Assembly (NCBI GenBank): GCA_018268465.1
Contig: JAFDWN010000023.1
Span: 22,029-86,028 of the forward strand
Direction of reading: 5' to 3'
DNA length: 64,000 bases
Source of the DNA: Actinomycetota bacterium
Lineage (GTDB): Bacteria; Actinomycetota; Actinomycetes; Mycobacteriales; Mycobacteriaceae
Shown here: positions 57,228 to 64,000 of the stretch, one piece after another
Layout: each line of letters opens with the position of its first letter
Numbering within the stretch: position 1 is the first letter of the stretch
Program-made: the position numbers and the translations under genes
Notes under the pieces: generated by a model
Told to the model about the DNA's origin: nothing
The model's input: the letters and a program-made list of their open reading frames with translations, nothing else
The model's database searches: none

Positions 57228-57956
57228 TCAGGAGCCGGTGGCCTTCCTCAACATCAGCGCGGCGATGTCGACGGCGTCGACCGCGCCATCCCCGTCGGCG
57301 CCGCTGACCTCCACATCGACGATGCAGTCCGAACCCACCCCGAGCGCACGCTGCACGATTACACCGTCGGCATCCCGGACGAGGACGGCAGACACGATCC
57401 GATCGCCTGCGGTCACCTCGGTGATGCGCGTCGACGAGCGCAACTCACGATCAGCCTGATCCAGCACCACCGTCGTGCCGTCGCACCCGCGCCACTTGTC
57501 GGCGGTCGCCGCGAAGAACGCCCGCGCGTCCCCGGCGCTCGCCAGCTTCACCACGCCGAAGAACGCCGACGACGTCGGGCCCGCGGATCCGCCACCCGCC
57601 CAGGATCTGCTGGCCACCGCCCGGACCGGGCTGGCACCGTAGACCACGCGCTGCAGCCGGTAGGACGCACCGACGCAGTCGACGGGCGTCGCCTCGGACT
57701 GGCCAACGCCGGCGAGCAGCACGTCGGGTCCGCCTTCGACGAGCTGGCCCATGAATCCCTGCCCACCGATCGCCCACCCGCCCAGCGTCGTGGCGAGTTC
57801 GGCGGCGGTGGGCAACACCTGATCCAGCGGTAGGGGCGCCGTCGCCGGATCGGCGTGTACGGCGACAACGGCAGTGCCAGGCACGGTCGCGGAGCAGGCG
57901 GCGAGCAGCGCTGACGCTCCCGCCGCAGCCACGGCGGCCACCACCGAGCGCCGCAC
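57228..57956 (-). CDS. LppR-like lipoprotein (PknH sensor-domain family)
   Basis: This 242-aa lipoprotein has the lipobox LLAAC at about residue 21 and a sensor domain with Cys pairs (TPVDCVGASY, KWRGCDGTTV and GSDCIVDVEV). The position directly after lepA matches M. tuberculosis lppR (Rv2403c). It is 3 nt beyond the lepA stop, so it is cotranscribed with lepA. It is related to the shorter lipoprotein that follows. Confidence 0.88.
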   Translation of the reverse strand: MRRSVVAAVAAAGASALLAACSATVPGTAVVAVHADPATAPLPLDQVLPTAAELATTLGGWAIGGQGFMGQLVEGGPDVLLAGVGQSEATPVDCVGASYRLQRVVYGASPVRAVASRSWAGGGSAGPTSSAFFGVVKLASAGDARAFFAATADKWRGCDGTTVVLDQADRELRSSTRITEVTAGDRIVSAVLVRDADGVIVQRALGVGSDCIVDVEVSGADGDGAVDAVDIAALMLRKATGS

Positions 57957-57959
57957 TCG

Positions 57960-59882
57960 CTACTTCTTCGGTTTGTCGCCGGCAGCGTCGGTGGACAGCG
58001 CGGCGACGAAAGCCTCCTGGGGCACGTCGACCCGCCCGATCGTCTTCATCCGCTTCTTGCCTTCCTTCTGCTTCTCCAGCAGTTTGCGCTTGCGGGTGAT
58101 GTCACCGCCGTAGCACTTCGATAGCACGTCTTTGCGGATGGCGCGGATGTTTTCGCGGGCGATGATCTTGGAGCCGATGGCCGCTTGCACGGGCACCTCG
58201 AATTGCTGGCGCGGGATGAGCTCTTTGAGTCGGGTGGTCATCTTGTTGCCGTAGGCCGCGGCCCCGTCCTTGTGGACGATCGCACTGAACGCGTCGACGG
58301 TCTCGCCCTGCAGCAGGATGTCGACCTTGACCAGGGCGGCCTCCTGTTCACCCGCTTCCTCGTAGTCGAGGCTGGCATAGCCGCGGGTGCGCGACTTCAG
58401 CGAGTCGAAGAAGTCGAAGATGATCTCGCCGAGGGGCATCGTGTAGCGCAGTTCAACCCGTTCGGGTGAGAGGTAGTCCATACCGCCCAATTCCCCACGG
58501 CGGGACTGGCACAACTCCATGATCGTGCCGATGAACTCGCTGGGCGCGATCACGGTGGTCTTGACCACCGGTTCGTAGACGGTGCGGACCTTACCCTCGG
58601 GCCAGTCCGACGGGTTGGTGACCACCGTCTCCGTACCGTCGTCCTGGACCACCCGGTAGACCACGTTGGGCGAGGTGGAGATCAGGTCCAGGTTGAATTC
58701 GCGTTCGAGGCGCTCCCGGGTGATCTCCATGTGCAGCAGACCCAGGAATCCGCACCGGAACCCGAAACCCAGCGCCACCGACGTCTCCGGCTCGTAGGTC
58801 AGCGCGGCATCGTTGAGCTGCAGTTTGTCGAGCGCGTCCCGCAGATCCGGGTAGTCGGATCCGTCCACGGGATACAGGCCCGAATACACCATCGGCTTGG
58901 GCTCGCGGTAGCCGGTGAGCGCCTCCTTGGCGCCGTTGCGCGCGGTGGTGACCGTGTCACCCACCTTCGACTGACGGACGTCCTTGACGCCGGTGATCAG
59001 GTAACCGACCTCGCCCACCCCCAGCCCGGCCGATGCCTTGGGCTCCGGTGAGACGATCCCGACTTCGAGCAGTTCGTGGGTGGCGCCGGTGGACATCATC
59101 GCGATGCGTTCTCGCGGCATGATCTTGCCGTCGACGACACGCACATAGGTGACCACGCCCCGGTAGATGTCGTACACAGAGTCGAAGATCATCGCGCGCG
59201 TCGGGGCGTCGGGGTCGCCGGTGGGCGCCGGCACCTGCCGGACCACGGCGTCGAGCAGTTCGGGGACGCCCTCCCCGGTCTTGCCCGAGACCCGCAGCAC
59301 GTCCGACGGCTCGCAGCCGATGATGTGGGCGAGTTCGCCCGCGTAGCGTTCCGGATCGGCCGCCGGCAGGTCGATTTTGTTGAGCACCGGGATGACCGCC
59401 AGGTCGCGGTCGAGTGCCAGATACAAGTTCGCCAACGTCTGAGCCTCGATGCCCTGGGCGGCGTCGACCAACAGCACCGCGCCCTCGCACGCTTCCAGCG
59501 CGCGGGACACCTCGTAGGTGAAGTCGACGTGCCCGGGCGTATCGATGAGGTGCAGGACGTACTTGTCGTCTCCCATGGCCCAGGGCAGCCGCACGTTCTG
59601 GGCCTTGATCGTGATGCCGCGTTCCCGCTCGATGTCCATGCGGTCCAGGTACTGGGCACGCATCGACCGCTCGTCGACGACGCCGGTGAGCTGCAACATA
59701 CGGTCGGCCAGGGTCGACTTGCCGTGGTCGATGTGGGCGATGATGCAGAAATTCCGAATCTGCGCCGGCGCGGTGAAGGTCTGGTCGGCGAAGCTGCTGA
59801 TGGGAAACTCCTGGTCGGGATCGGTCTCGCGGTGAATTCGCGCCGCGCTGTGGGCGCCTTCAGCGTATCGAGCCGGAAGCAT
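57960..59882 (-). CDS. lepA: Elongation factor 4 (LepA), ribosome back-translocase GTPase
   Basis: This 640-aa EF4 has G1 AHIDHGKST (about 49), G3 DTPGH, G4 NKID, then EF-G-like domains II, III and V and the LepA C-terminal domain with [25 protein letters not shown]. It acts on ribosomes under ionic or cold stress. The ATG at 59882 gives a 30-residue extension before the conserved [10 protein letters not shown] stretch. Similar extensions occur in mycobacterial LepA, but an internal start is possible. Confidence 0.97.
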   Translation of the reverse strand: MLPARYAEGAHSAARIHRETDPDQEFPISSFADQTFTAPAQIRNFCIIAHIDHGKSTLADRMLQLTGVVDERSMRAQYLDRMDIERERGITIKAQNVRLPWAMGDDKYVLHLIDTPGHVDFTYEVSRALEACEGAVLLVDAAQGIEAQTLANLYLALDRDLAVIPVLNKIDLPAADPERYAGELAHIIGCEPSDVLRVSGKTGEGVPELLDAVVRQVPAPTGDPDAPTRAMIFDSVYDIYRGVVTYVRVVDGKIMPRERIAMMSTGATHELLEVGIVSPEPKASAGLGVGEVGYLITGVKDVRQSKVGDTVTTARNGAKEALTGYREPKPMVYSGLYPVDGSDYPDLRDALDKLQLNDAALTYEPETSVALGFGFRCGFLGLLHMEITRERLEREFNLDLISTSPNVVYRVVQDDGTETVVTNPSDWPEGKVRTVYEPVVKTTVIAPSEFIGTIMELCQSRRGELGGMDYLSPERVELRYTMPLGEIIFDFFDSLKSRTRGYASLDYEEAGEQEAALVKVDILLQGETVDAFSAIVHKDGAAAYGNKMTTRLKELIPRQQFEVPVQAAIGSKIIARENIRAIRKDVLSKCYGGDITRKRKLLEKQKEGKKRMKTIGRVDVPQEAFVAALSTDAAGDKPKK

Positions 59883-59950
59883 CCCGACACAATCGTGGGC
59901 GGGATTCCACCGGGCCCCCTGCGCATCCGTCGCACCGGATCGACCTCACC

Positions 59951-59956
59951 TATGCT
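59951..59956 (+). promoter_or_regulatory. -10 element TATGCT of the PemK-like gene
   Basis: A TANNNT hexamer exactly 7 nt before the ATG at 59964 predicts a leaderless mRNA. The promoter faces away from lepA. Confidence 0.6.
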
Positions 59957-59963
59957 CGTCAGC

Positions 59964-60575
59964 ATGGCGTCGCAGTGGAAGACGTTCCAGAAGTTCCTGA
60001 ACGTCACCGAACACCTGGTGTTCAACGAAGCGCCGAAACTCCTGCGCCAGCTGCAGAAACCGGACAGCGTCCCGCGCAGTATCCAGCAGGGCATCAAGAT
60101 CGGCATCGACGCGGGGCTGAGCGCGCTGGCGACCGCATCCGCGCAGTCAGCGCCCGCGATCACGACCGGACGTCCGGTCACCGGCAATAGCGTCCCGACC
60201 GCGCAGCGCGCCCGCAGGGTCGTCTACGCACCCGACCTCGACGGGCGCGCCGACCCGGGTGAGGTCGTGTGGACATGGGTGGTCTACGAGGACGACCCGA
60301 CGCGGGGGAAGGACCGGCCGGTGCTGGTGGTGGGCCGCGACCGGCACACCCTGCTCGGACTGATGATGTCCAGCCAGGATCACCACCGCGACGACCCGGA
60401 GTGGGTCGGCGTCGGCAGCGGCAGCTGGGACTACGAGGGCAGGCAGAGCTGGGTGCGGTTGGACCGGGTGCTCGACGTCCCGGAGGAGGGCATCAGGCGC
60501 GAGGGCGCGATCCTCGCGCGTGACCGGTTCGACGTCGTCGCCGCGCGGCTGCGCGCCGAGTACTCCTGGAGCTGA
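59964..60575 (+). CDS. PemK/MazF-like toxin-family protein (Rv2405-like), orphan
   Basis: This 203-aa protein has an N-terminal helical region (about 1-70), then a PemK/MazF-like domain with DPGEVVWTWVVYEDDPTRGK, DRPVLVVGRD and RQSWVRLDRVLDVPEEGIR. There is no antitoxin gene alongside. A TATGCT -10 at 7 nt indicates translation from the first nucleotide, supporting ATG 59964 over 59952. The mycobacterial homologue sits at the same place (Rv2405). Ribonuclease activity is not certain. Confidence 0.83.
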   Translation: MASQWKTFQKFLNVTEHLVFNEAPKLLRQLQKPDSVPRSIQQGIKIGIDAGLSALATASAQSAPAITTGRPVTGNSVPTAQRARRVVYAPDLDGRADPGEVVWTWVVYEDDPTRGKDRPVLVVGRDRHTLLGLMMSSQDHHRDDPEWVGVGSGSWDYEGRQSWVRLDRVLDVPEEGIRREGAILARDRFDVVAARLRAEYSWS

Positions 60576-60599
60576 CGACGCCGGGCGTGGCGTCACCGC

Positions 60600-61208
60600 T
60601 CAGCGCGGTGCACGCCACATCGGCCAGAGGCGCGGTCCGCCGTCGGGCACCACCAGTTCGCCGGTGACCTCGAACCCGAACCGCTGGTAGTAGGGGATGT
60701 TGTCGGGATTGCTGGACTCCAGATAGGCCGGGGCGTGTTCGGCGTCGCACCGATCCAGCCGAGAACTCATCAGGGCCTGCCCGTAGCCCCTTCCACGGAC
60801 GGCCGGGTCACTGCCGATCACCGCCAGGTACCAATGCGGTTCCTCCGGGTGCGCGTCCTTCATCATGTCCGCCACCACGGCACCCCGGCTCAGCGCGCGC
60901 CGGAAAGTCAGCAGCAGACCGGGCAGCGCGCGGAGTTCCTCGCCGCGGGTGTGCCGCCACGCGCCGGGCGGATCCCACAGCGCTGCCGCGCCGATGCCGC
61001 CCCCGTGCGGCGCGACCTCCACGCCACCGCGGGCCAGATGGTGGTAGCGGGTCAGCGCGGCGAACAGCCGGTGCAGATTGCGCCGCCGCTGCTCGGCGTC
61101 GGGCAGCATCCACGTCATGACGGGATCGTCGGCGAACGCGCGGCCGAGCGCCGCGGAGAGCGGGCCGATATCGTCGCGGCGGCCCGGGCGCACCGCGATG
61201 CTGGTCAC
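60600..61208 (-). CDS. GNAT-family N-acetyltransferase
   Basis: This 202-aa GNAT protein has the acetyl-CoA-binding motif A at VIGSDPAVRGRGYGQALM (about 130-147; R/QxxGxG/A) and a C-terminal PYYQRFGFEVTGEL (motif B). The N-terminal half is longer than minimal GNATs and typical of the actinobacterial group with WMLPDAEQRRRNLHRLF. The acceptor substrate is unknown. It converges with the PemK-like gene. Confidence 0.9.
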   Translation of the reverse strand: MTSIAVRPGRRDDIGPLSAALGRAFADDPVMTWMLPDAEQRRRNLHRLFAALTRYHHLARGGVEVAPHGGGIGAAALWDPPGAWRHTRGEELRALPGLLLTFRRALSRGAVVADMMKDAHPEEPHWYLAVIGSDPAVRGRGYGQALMSSRLDRCDAEHAPAYLESSNPDNIPYYQRFGFEVTGELVVPDGGPRLWPMWRAPR

Positions 61209-61221
61209 GCCTGCAGCGTAC

Positions 61222-61650
61222 TCATCCCTGGGTGATGTAGGCCTGGAGCTGTTCCTGTTCGGCTTCCAGTTCTTCCATTCGGTTCTTGACCACGTCGCCG
61301 ATGCTGACGATGCCGGCCAACCGCCCGTCGATGATGACCGGCACGTGTCGCACCCGGTTGGTCGTCATCAGCGCGCTCAAACTGTCGACGGTGTCGCCCG
61401 GGCCGCAGGTGGCGACCACGCGCGTCATGATGTCGGCCACCCGGCGGTCAAGCAGCTCCGCCCCGTGTTCGTGCAGCCGGCGCACCACGTCGCGTTCCGA
61501 CACGATGCCGGCCACACCGTCCGGACCGACCACCACCATGGCCCCGACGTTGTACCTGGCCAGGTCGGCGAGGAGTTCGGTGACGGTGGTGTCAGGCGCC
61601 GCGGTCGCGACTTCGGAGCCCTTGTTGCGCAATATGTCGGCAATTCGCAT
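61222..61650 (-). CDS. Two-CBS-domain protein (Rv2406c-like)
   Basis: This 142-aa protein is the length of the M. tuberculosis neighbour Rv2406c. CBS1 is about 12-62 (VGAMVVVGPDGVAGIVSERD) and CBS2 about 75-130 (VRHVPVIIDGRLAGIVSIGDV). The C-terminal helix is acidic and coiled-coil-like (KNRMEELEAEQEQLQ). CBS pairs bind adenine nucleotides. The ATG at 61650 was chosen because the first CBS domain follows it directly. Confidence 0.93.
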   Translation of the reverse strand: MRIADILRNKGSEVATAAPDTTVTELLADLARYNVGAMVVVGPDGVAGIVSERDVVRRLHEHGAELLDRRVADIMTRVVATCGPGDTVDSLSALMTTNRVRHVPVIIDGRLAGIVSIGDVVKNRMEELEAEQEQLQAYITQG

Positions 61651-61801
61651 TGTGTCTCCCACCCGGGTGTGACCCGCTTCACACCAGGCTAGGCGGTCAG
61701 GGTTCCCCGCGAAAGGCACGAATTGGTAGCTGTTGGGCGTGCAGGAATAGATCCCCGTCGCCGTTCGTCGGACACGAGGTAGGTGCAGGCGGCGAACGGA
61801 G

Positions 61802-62842
61802 ATGATCGTGGTGGCAGGCTCGGTGGTACCCACAGTTCAACTTGGCGACGGATTGACGGTCAGCGCAATGGGTTTCGGCGGGATGGCGTTGACGTCTATG
61901 TATGGAGACACCGACACGGCGCAGTCGCGCAGCACGCTGGGGCACTGCCTCGACATCGGGGTCACCTTCATCGACACCGCCGACGTGTACGGCGGCGGCG
62001 ACAACGAACGGCTCATCGCCGAGGTGCTGACGACCCGCCGCGACGAGGTGATCGTGGCCACGAAGTTCGGTATCACCGCAAACCCCGCCGACCGGGCTGC
62101 GGGTCGGCCGGGGGCGCGCGGCGACGCCGCCTATGTGCGGCAGTGCATCGACGCGAGCCTGAGCAGGCTGGGTACCGACGTGGTCGATCTCTACTACATG
62201 CACCGGCGGGATCTGACGGTGCCGATCGAGGAGACGGTCGGTGCGATGGCGGAACTGGTCGGGGCGGGCAAGGTGCGCCACCTCGGGCTCTCGGAGGTCA
62301 CCGCCGAGGAGTTGCGGGCGGCCGTCGCCGTCCACCCGATCGCGGCGGTGCAGAGCGAATGGTCGCTGTGGAGCCGAGATGTCGAAAACCACGTGGTACC
62401 GGCGGCCGCCGAGTTGGGCGTCGGATTCGTGCCGTACTCCCCACTGGGGCGCGGGTTCTTGACCGGCACCGTCACCGGCGCCGACCTCACCGCGGCGAGC
62501 GACTTTCGCCGCATGCTGCCGCGTTTCGCCGACGGTGCGCTTGAGGCCAACCGCGCCGTCGTCGACGTGATTCGCGCCGTCGCCGCCGAAGTGGACGCCA
62601 CGCCCGCGCAGATCGCCCTGGCGTGGCTGCGCTACCGGGCCGACGCGCTGGGCGTCCGCGCCGTTCCGATTCCGGGGACTCGGCGTGCCGAGCGCGTGGA
62701 CGAGAACGTCGCCGCGCTATCGGTGACACTGACCGAAGGTCAGCTTGCGGTGCTCGACGGCGTCGTCGATCTCGTGGAGGGAGATCGGTTCGGCGATCTC
62801 ACGTGGGTGTCAGCCGGGCGCGAAGCGAGCCAGCCGGGCTGA
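61802..62842 (+). CDS. Aldo/keto reductase
   Basis: This 346-aa NADPH-dependent (beta/alpha)8 enzyme has the catalytic tetrad Asp-Tyr-Lys-His: FIDTADVYGGGDNE (Asp and Tyr), VATKFGI (Lys), and LYYMHRRD (His). RAVPIPGTRRAERVDENVAA is the cofactor-binding C-terminal signature. CGGAG precedes the ATG. A strong hairpin follows. It probably reduces aldehydes, with no pathway context here. Confidence 0.94.
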   Translation: MIVVAGSVVPTVQLGDGLTVSAMGFGGMALTSMYGDTDTAQSRSTLGHCLDIGVTFIDTADVYGGGDNERLIAEVLTTRRDEVIVATKFGITANPADRAAGRPGARGDAAYVRQCIDASLSRLGTDVVDLYYMHRRDLTVPIEETVGAMAELVGAGKVRHLGLSEVTAEELRAAVAVHPIAAVQSEWSLWSRDVENHVVPAAAELGVGFVPYSPLGRGFLTGTVTGADLTAASDFRRMLPRFADGALEANRAVVDVIRAVAAEVDATPAQIALAWLRYRADALGVRAVPIPGTRRAERVDENVAALSVTLTEGQLAVLDGVVDLVEGDRFGDLTWVSAGREASQPG

Positions 62843-62863
62843 ACCCCCGCCGGTGGGGTGCGA

Positions 62864-62891
62864 GCCGGCTGGGGCTGAACCCCAGCCCGGC
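62864..62891 (+). terminator. Hairpin after aldo/keto reductase gene
   Basis: GCTGGGG (62868-62874) and CCCCAGC (62880-62886) form a perfect 7-bp stem with loop CTGAA, extended by flanking GCCG/CGGC. It has no T-tract. It is a likely intrinsic or pausing terminator, 25 bp after the stop. Confidence 0.6.
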
Positions 62892-62980
62892 GTCAAGGGG
62901 GCCGGCCCATGACAAACCCAACCCATGAACAACCGGCGCTTCGGTCTCGCGGATCGGCGCAAGCGGGTAGGTATGACGTC

Positions 62981-63868
62981 ATGATCGAAGTCACCTTGCT
63001 CGGCACGGGCAGTCCCATCCCAGATCCCGACCGGGCGGGGCCGTCCACACTGATCCGCGCCGGGGCGCAGACCTTTCTCGTCGACTGTGGCCGGGGTGTG
63101 CTGCAGCGGGCCGCGGCTGTCGGTGTGGGTGCGAATACGCTGACGGCGCTCCTGCTGACCCACCTGCACAGCGATCACATCGCCGACCTCGGCGATCTCA
63201 TCATCACGCGGTGGGTAACCACGTTCACGCCCGACGCCACGCCCCTGCCGATCATCGGACCGCCGGGCACCCGCGCCGTCGTCGAGGCCATGCTGACGGC
63301 TTTCGGCTTCGACATCGGCTATCGCATCGCCCATCACGACGACCTGACCGCGCCACCGCCGGTCGACGTGCAGGAGGTCACCGATGGGGTGGTGTGGGAT
63401 CGGGACGGTGTGTGCATCCGGGTGGCGCCGACCGATCACCGACCGGTGGCGCCGACCGTCGCTTTCCGGATCGAGCATGCGGGTGCATCTGTGGTCGCAG
63501 CGGGTGACACCGTCCCGTGCGACACGCTCGACGCACTCGCGGCGGGCGCTGGCGCCTTGGTGCACACCGTGATTCGCGACGATCTGGTGATGCGTGTTCC
63601 GATGCAGCGGTTCCGCGACATCTGCGATTACCACTCGACGGTGCAGCAGGCTGCGGCGACCGCGGCGCGAGCCGGCGTCGGCATCCTGATCCTCACCCAC
63701 TACGTGCCGGCCATTGCACCGGGTCAGGAGGAGGATTGGCGCAGGCTGGCGGCGTCGGAATTCGACCGGCAGATCGAAATCGGCAACGACTTGCACCGGG
63801 TGGAGGTTCACCCTGGGGTATGCAGTGGTGGCTTGACTGAGCACAACGTCGATGCCGACCGGTCATGA
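62981..63868 (+). CDS. Metallo-beta-lactamase-fold RNase Z-like hydrolase (Rv2407-like)
   Basis: This 295-aa protein has [20 protein letters not shown], the zinc motif [14 protein letters not shown] (HxHxDH, about 60), [13 protein letters not shown] (third-shell Asp near 165) and a final LTHYVPA. It matches the RNase Z group, which matures tRNA 3' ends, and the M. tuberculosis neighbour Rv2407. The ATG at 62981 starts directly at the conserved IEVTLLGTG. The frame is open to 62909, but that extension is unlike the family. Confidence 0.9.
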   Translation: MIEVTLLGTGSPIPDPDRAGPSTLIRAGAQTFLVDCGRGVLQRAAAVGVGANTLTALLLTHLHSDHIADLGDLIITRWVTTFTPDATPLPIIGPPGTRAVVEAMLTAFGFDIGYRIAHHDDLTAPPPVDVQEVTDGVVWDRDGVCIRVAPTDHRPVAPTVAFRIEHAGASVVAAGDTVPCDTLDALAAGAGALVHTVIRDDLVMRVPMQRFRDICDYHSTVQQAAATAARAGVGILILTHYVPAIAPGQEEDWRRLAASEFDRQIEIGNDLHRVEVHPGVCSGGLTEHNVDADRS

Positions 63869-64000
63869 ATCGGTGATCGCCCGCCGCTGAGGCACGTGTA
63901 CTGCCGCCGCGCTGGTATGACCTGCACGATCCGCAACGCGGTGTGATCGCTGATCGCTCGCCCCACCCGGGACCTCGTGTCCCCCGATCGGTGGATGCCG

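Noticed and set aside
63869-64000. Final 132 bases of the window
   Set aside because: No credible start, frame, RNA gene or repeat could be recognised.
1-64000. tRNA, rRNA, CRISPR arrays, insertion sequences, attachment sites
   Set aside because: I looked for cloverleaf arms, regularly spaced direct repeats and transposase motifs, and saw none. A tRNAscan/Infernal and IS search would be needed to exclude them fully.

Overview
The window is high-GC actinobacterial DNA that reads as a fast-growing Mycobacterium (Mycolicibacterium type). It carries yrbE/mce genes, F420/FMN luciferase-like monooxygenases, and leaderless genes with a TANNNT -10 element exactly 7 nt before the start codon. The order hemW - sirA - cysH - chelatase - cysA/W/T - subI - trehalase - lppR-like - lepA - PemK-like - CBS protein - RNase Z-like follows the M. 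tuberculosis Rv2388c-Rv2407 region, with several accessory blocks inserted.

Region 1 (1-24.4 kb) is a lipid/isoprenoid uptake and catabolism island. It holds a leftward yrbE-yrbE-mceA operon cut by the window edge, a divergent TetR regulator, an F420-type monooxygenase, acyl-CoA dehydrogenases, two SnoaL-like proteins, an acyl-CoA ligase, an aldehyde dehydrogenase, a stand-alone C-terminal half of a luciferase-like monooxygenase coupled to a flavin reductase, and two coupled GAF-LuxR regulators. A nitronate-monooxygenase-like gene is followed by a tightly packed operon resembling acyclic terpene utilisation (Atu): carboxylase beta and alpha subunits, enoyl-CoA hydratase, a TIGR03084-type protein, an AtuA-family protein, an acyl-CoA dehydrogenase and a second hydratase. 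A 22-bp inverted repeat (TTAGTG-N10-CACTAA type) lies before the TetR/mce pair, the nitronate monooxygenase and the carboxylase operon, suggesting that one TetR protein ties import to catabolism. A second palindrome family (CCCCT-N1-3-AGGGG) marks three divergent promoters.

Region 2 (24.4-28.6 kb) has a TetR/SDR divergent pair with its own palindrome, an AhpD-like protein, a DUF202-like membrane protein, a remnant of an ABC ATPase gene, and hemW.

Region 3 (28.6-37.5 kb) is sulfate assimilation: sirA-cysH-sirohydrochlorin chelatase on the plus strand and subI-cysT-cysW-cysA on the minus strand. Each operon is preceded by a leaderless small ORF that ends in a run of cysteine codons. These are cysteine-responsive attenuators of the kind reported in mycobacteria.

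Region 4 (37.3-46 kb) holds a two-gene micro-operon for small membrane peptides, an FAD monooxygenase, a four-gene translationally coupled operon (APC permease, glutamine-synthetase-like ligase, luciferase-like monooxygenase, DszC-like protein) and the mycobacterial-type trehalase.

Region 5 (46-56 kb) is a second sulfur island. A family 2A encapsulin and its cysteine desulfurase cargo run rightward. Back to back with them is a thioester-domain-like surface protein whose cysteine is replaced by serine. That gene is preceded by a third polycysteine leaderless ORF, which I do not recall being described. A leftward run follows: 2-oxoglutarate dioxygenase-like, LysR, SfnB-like, MetE-like and an acetate-permease-type protein.

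Region 6 (56-64 kb) returns to conserved housekeeping: lppR-like lipoproteins, lepA, PemK-like protein, GNAT, CBS protein, aldo/keto reductase and RNase Z-like hydrolase. I saw no tRNA, rRNA, CRISPR array or intact insertion sequence.
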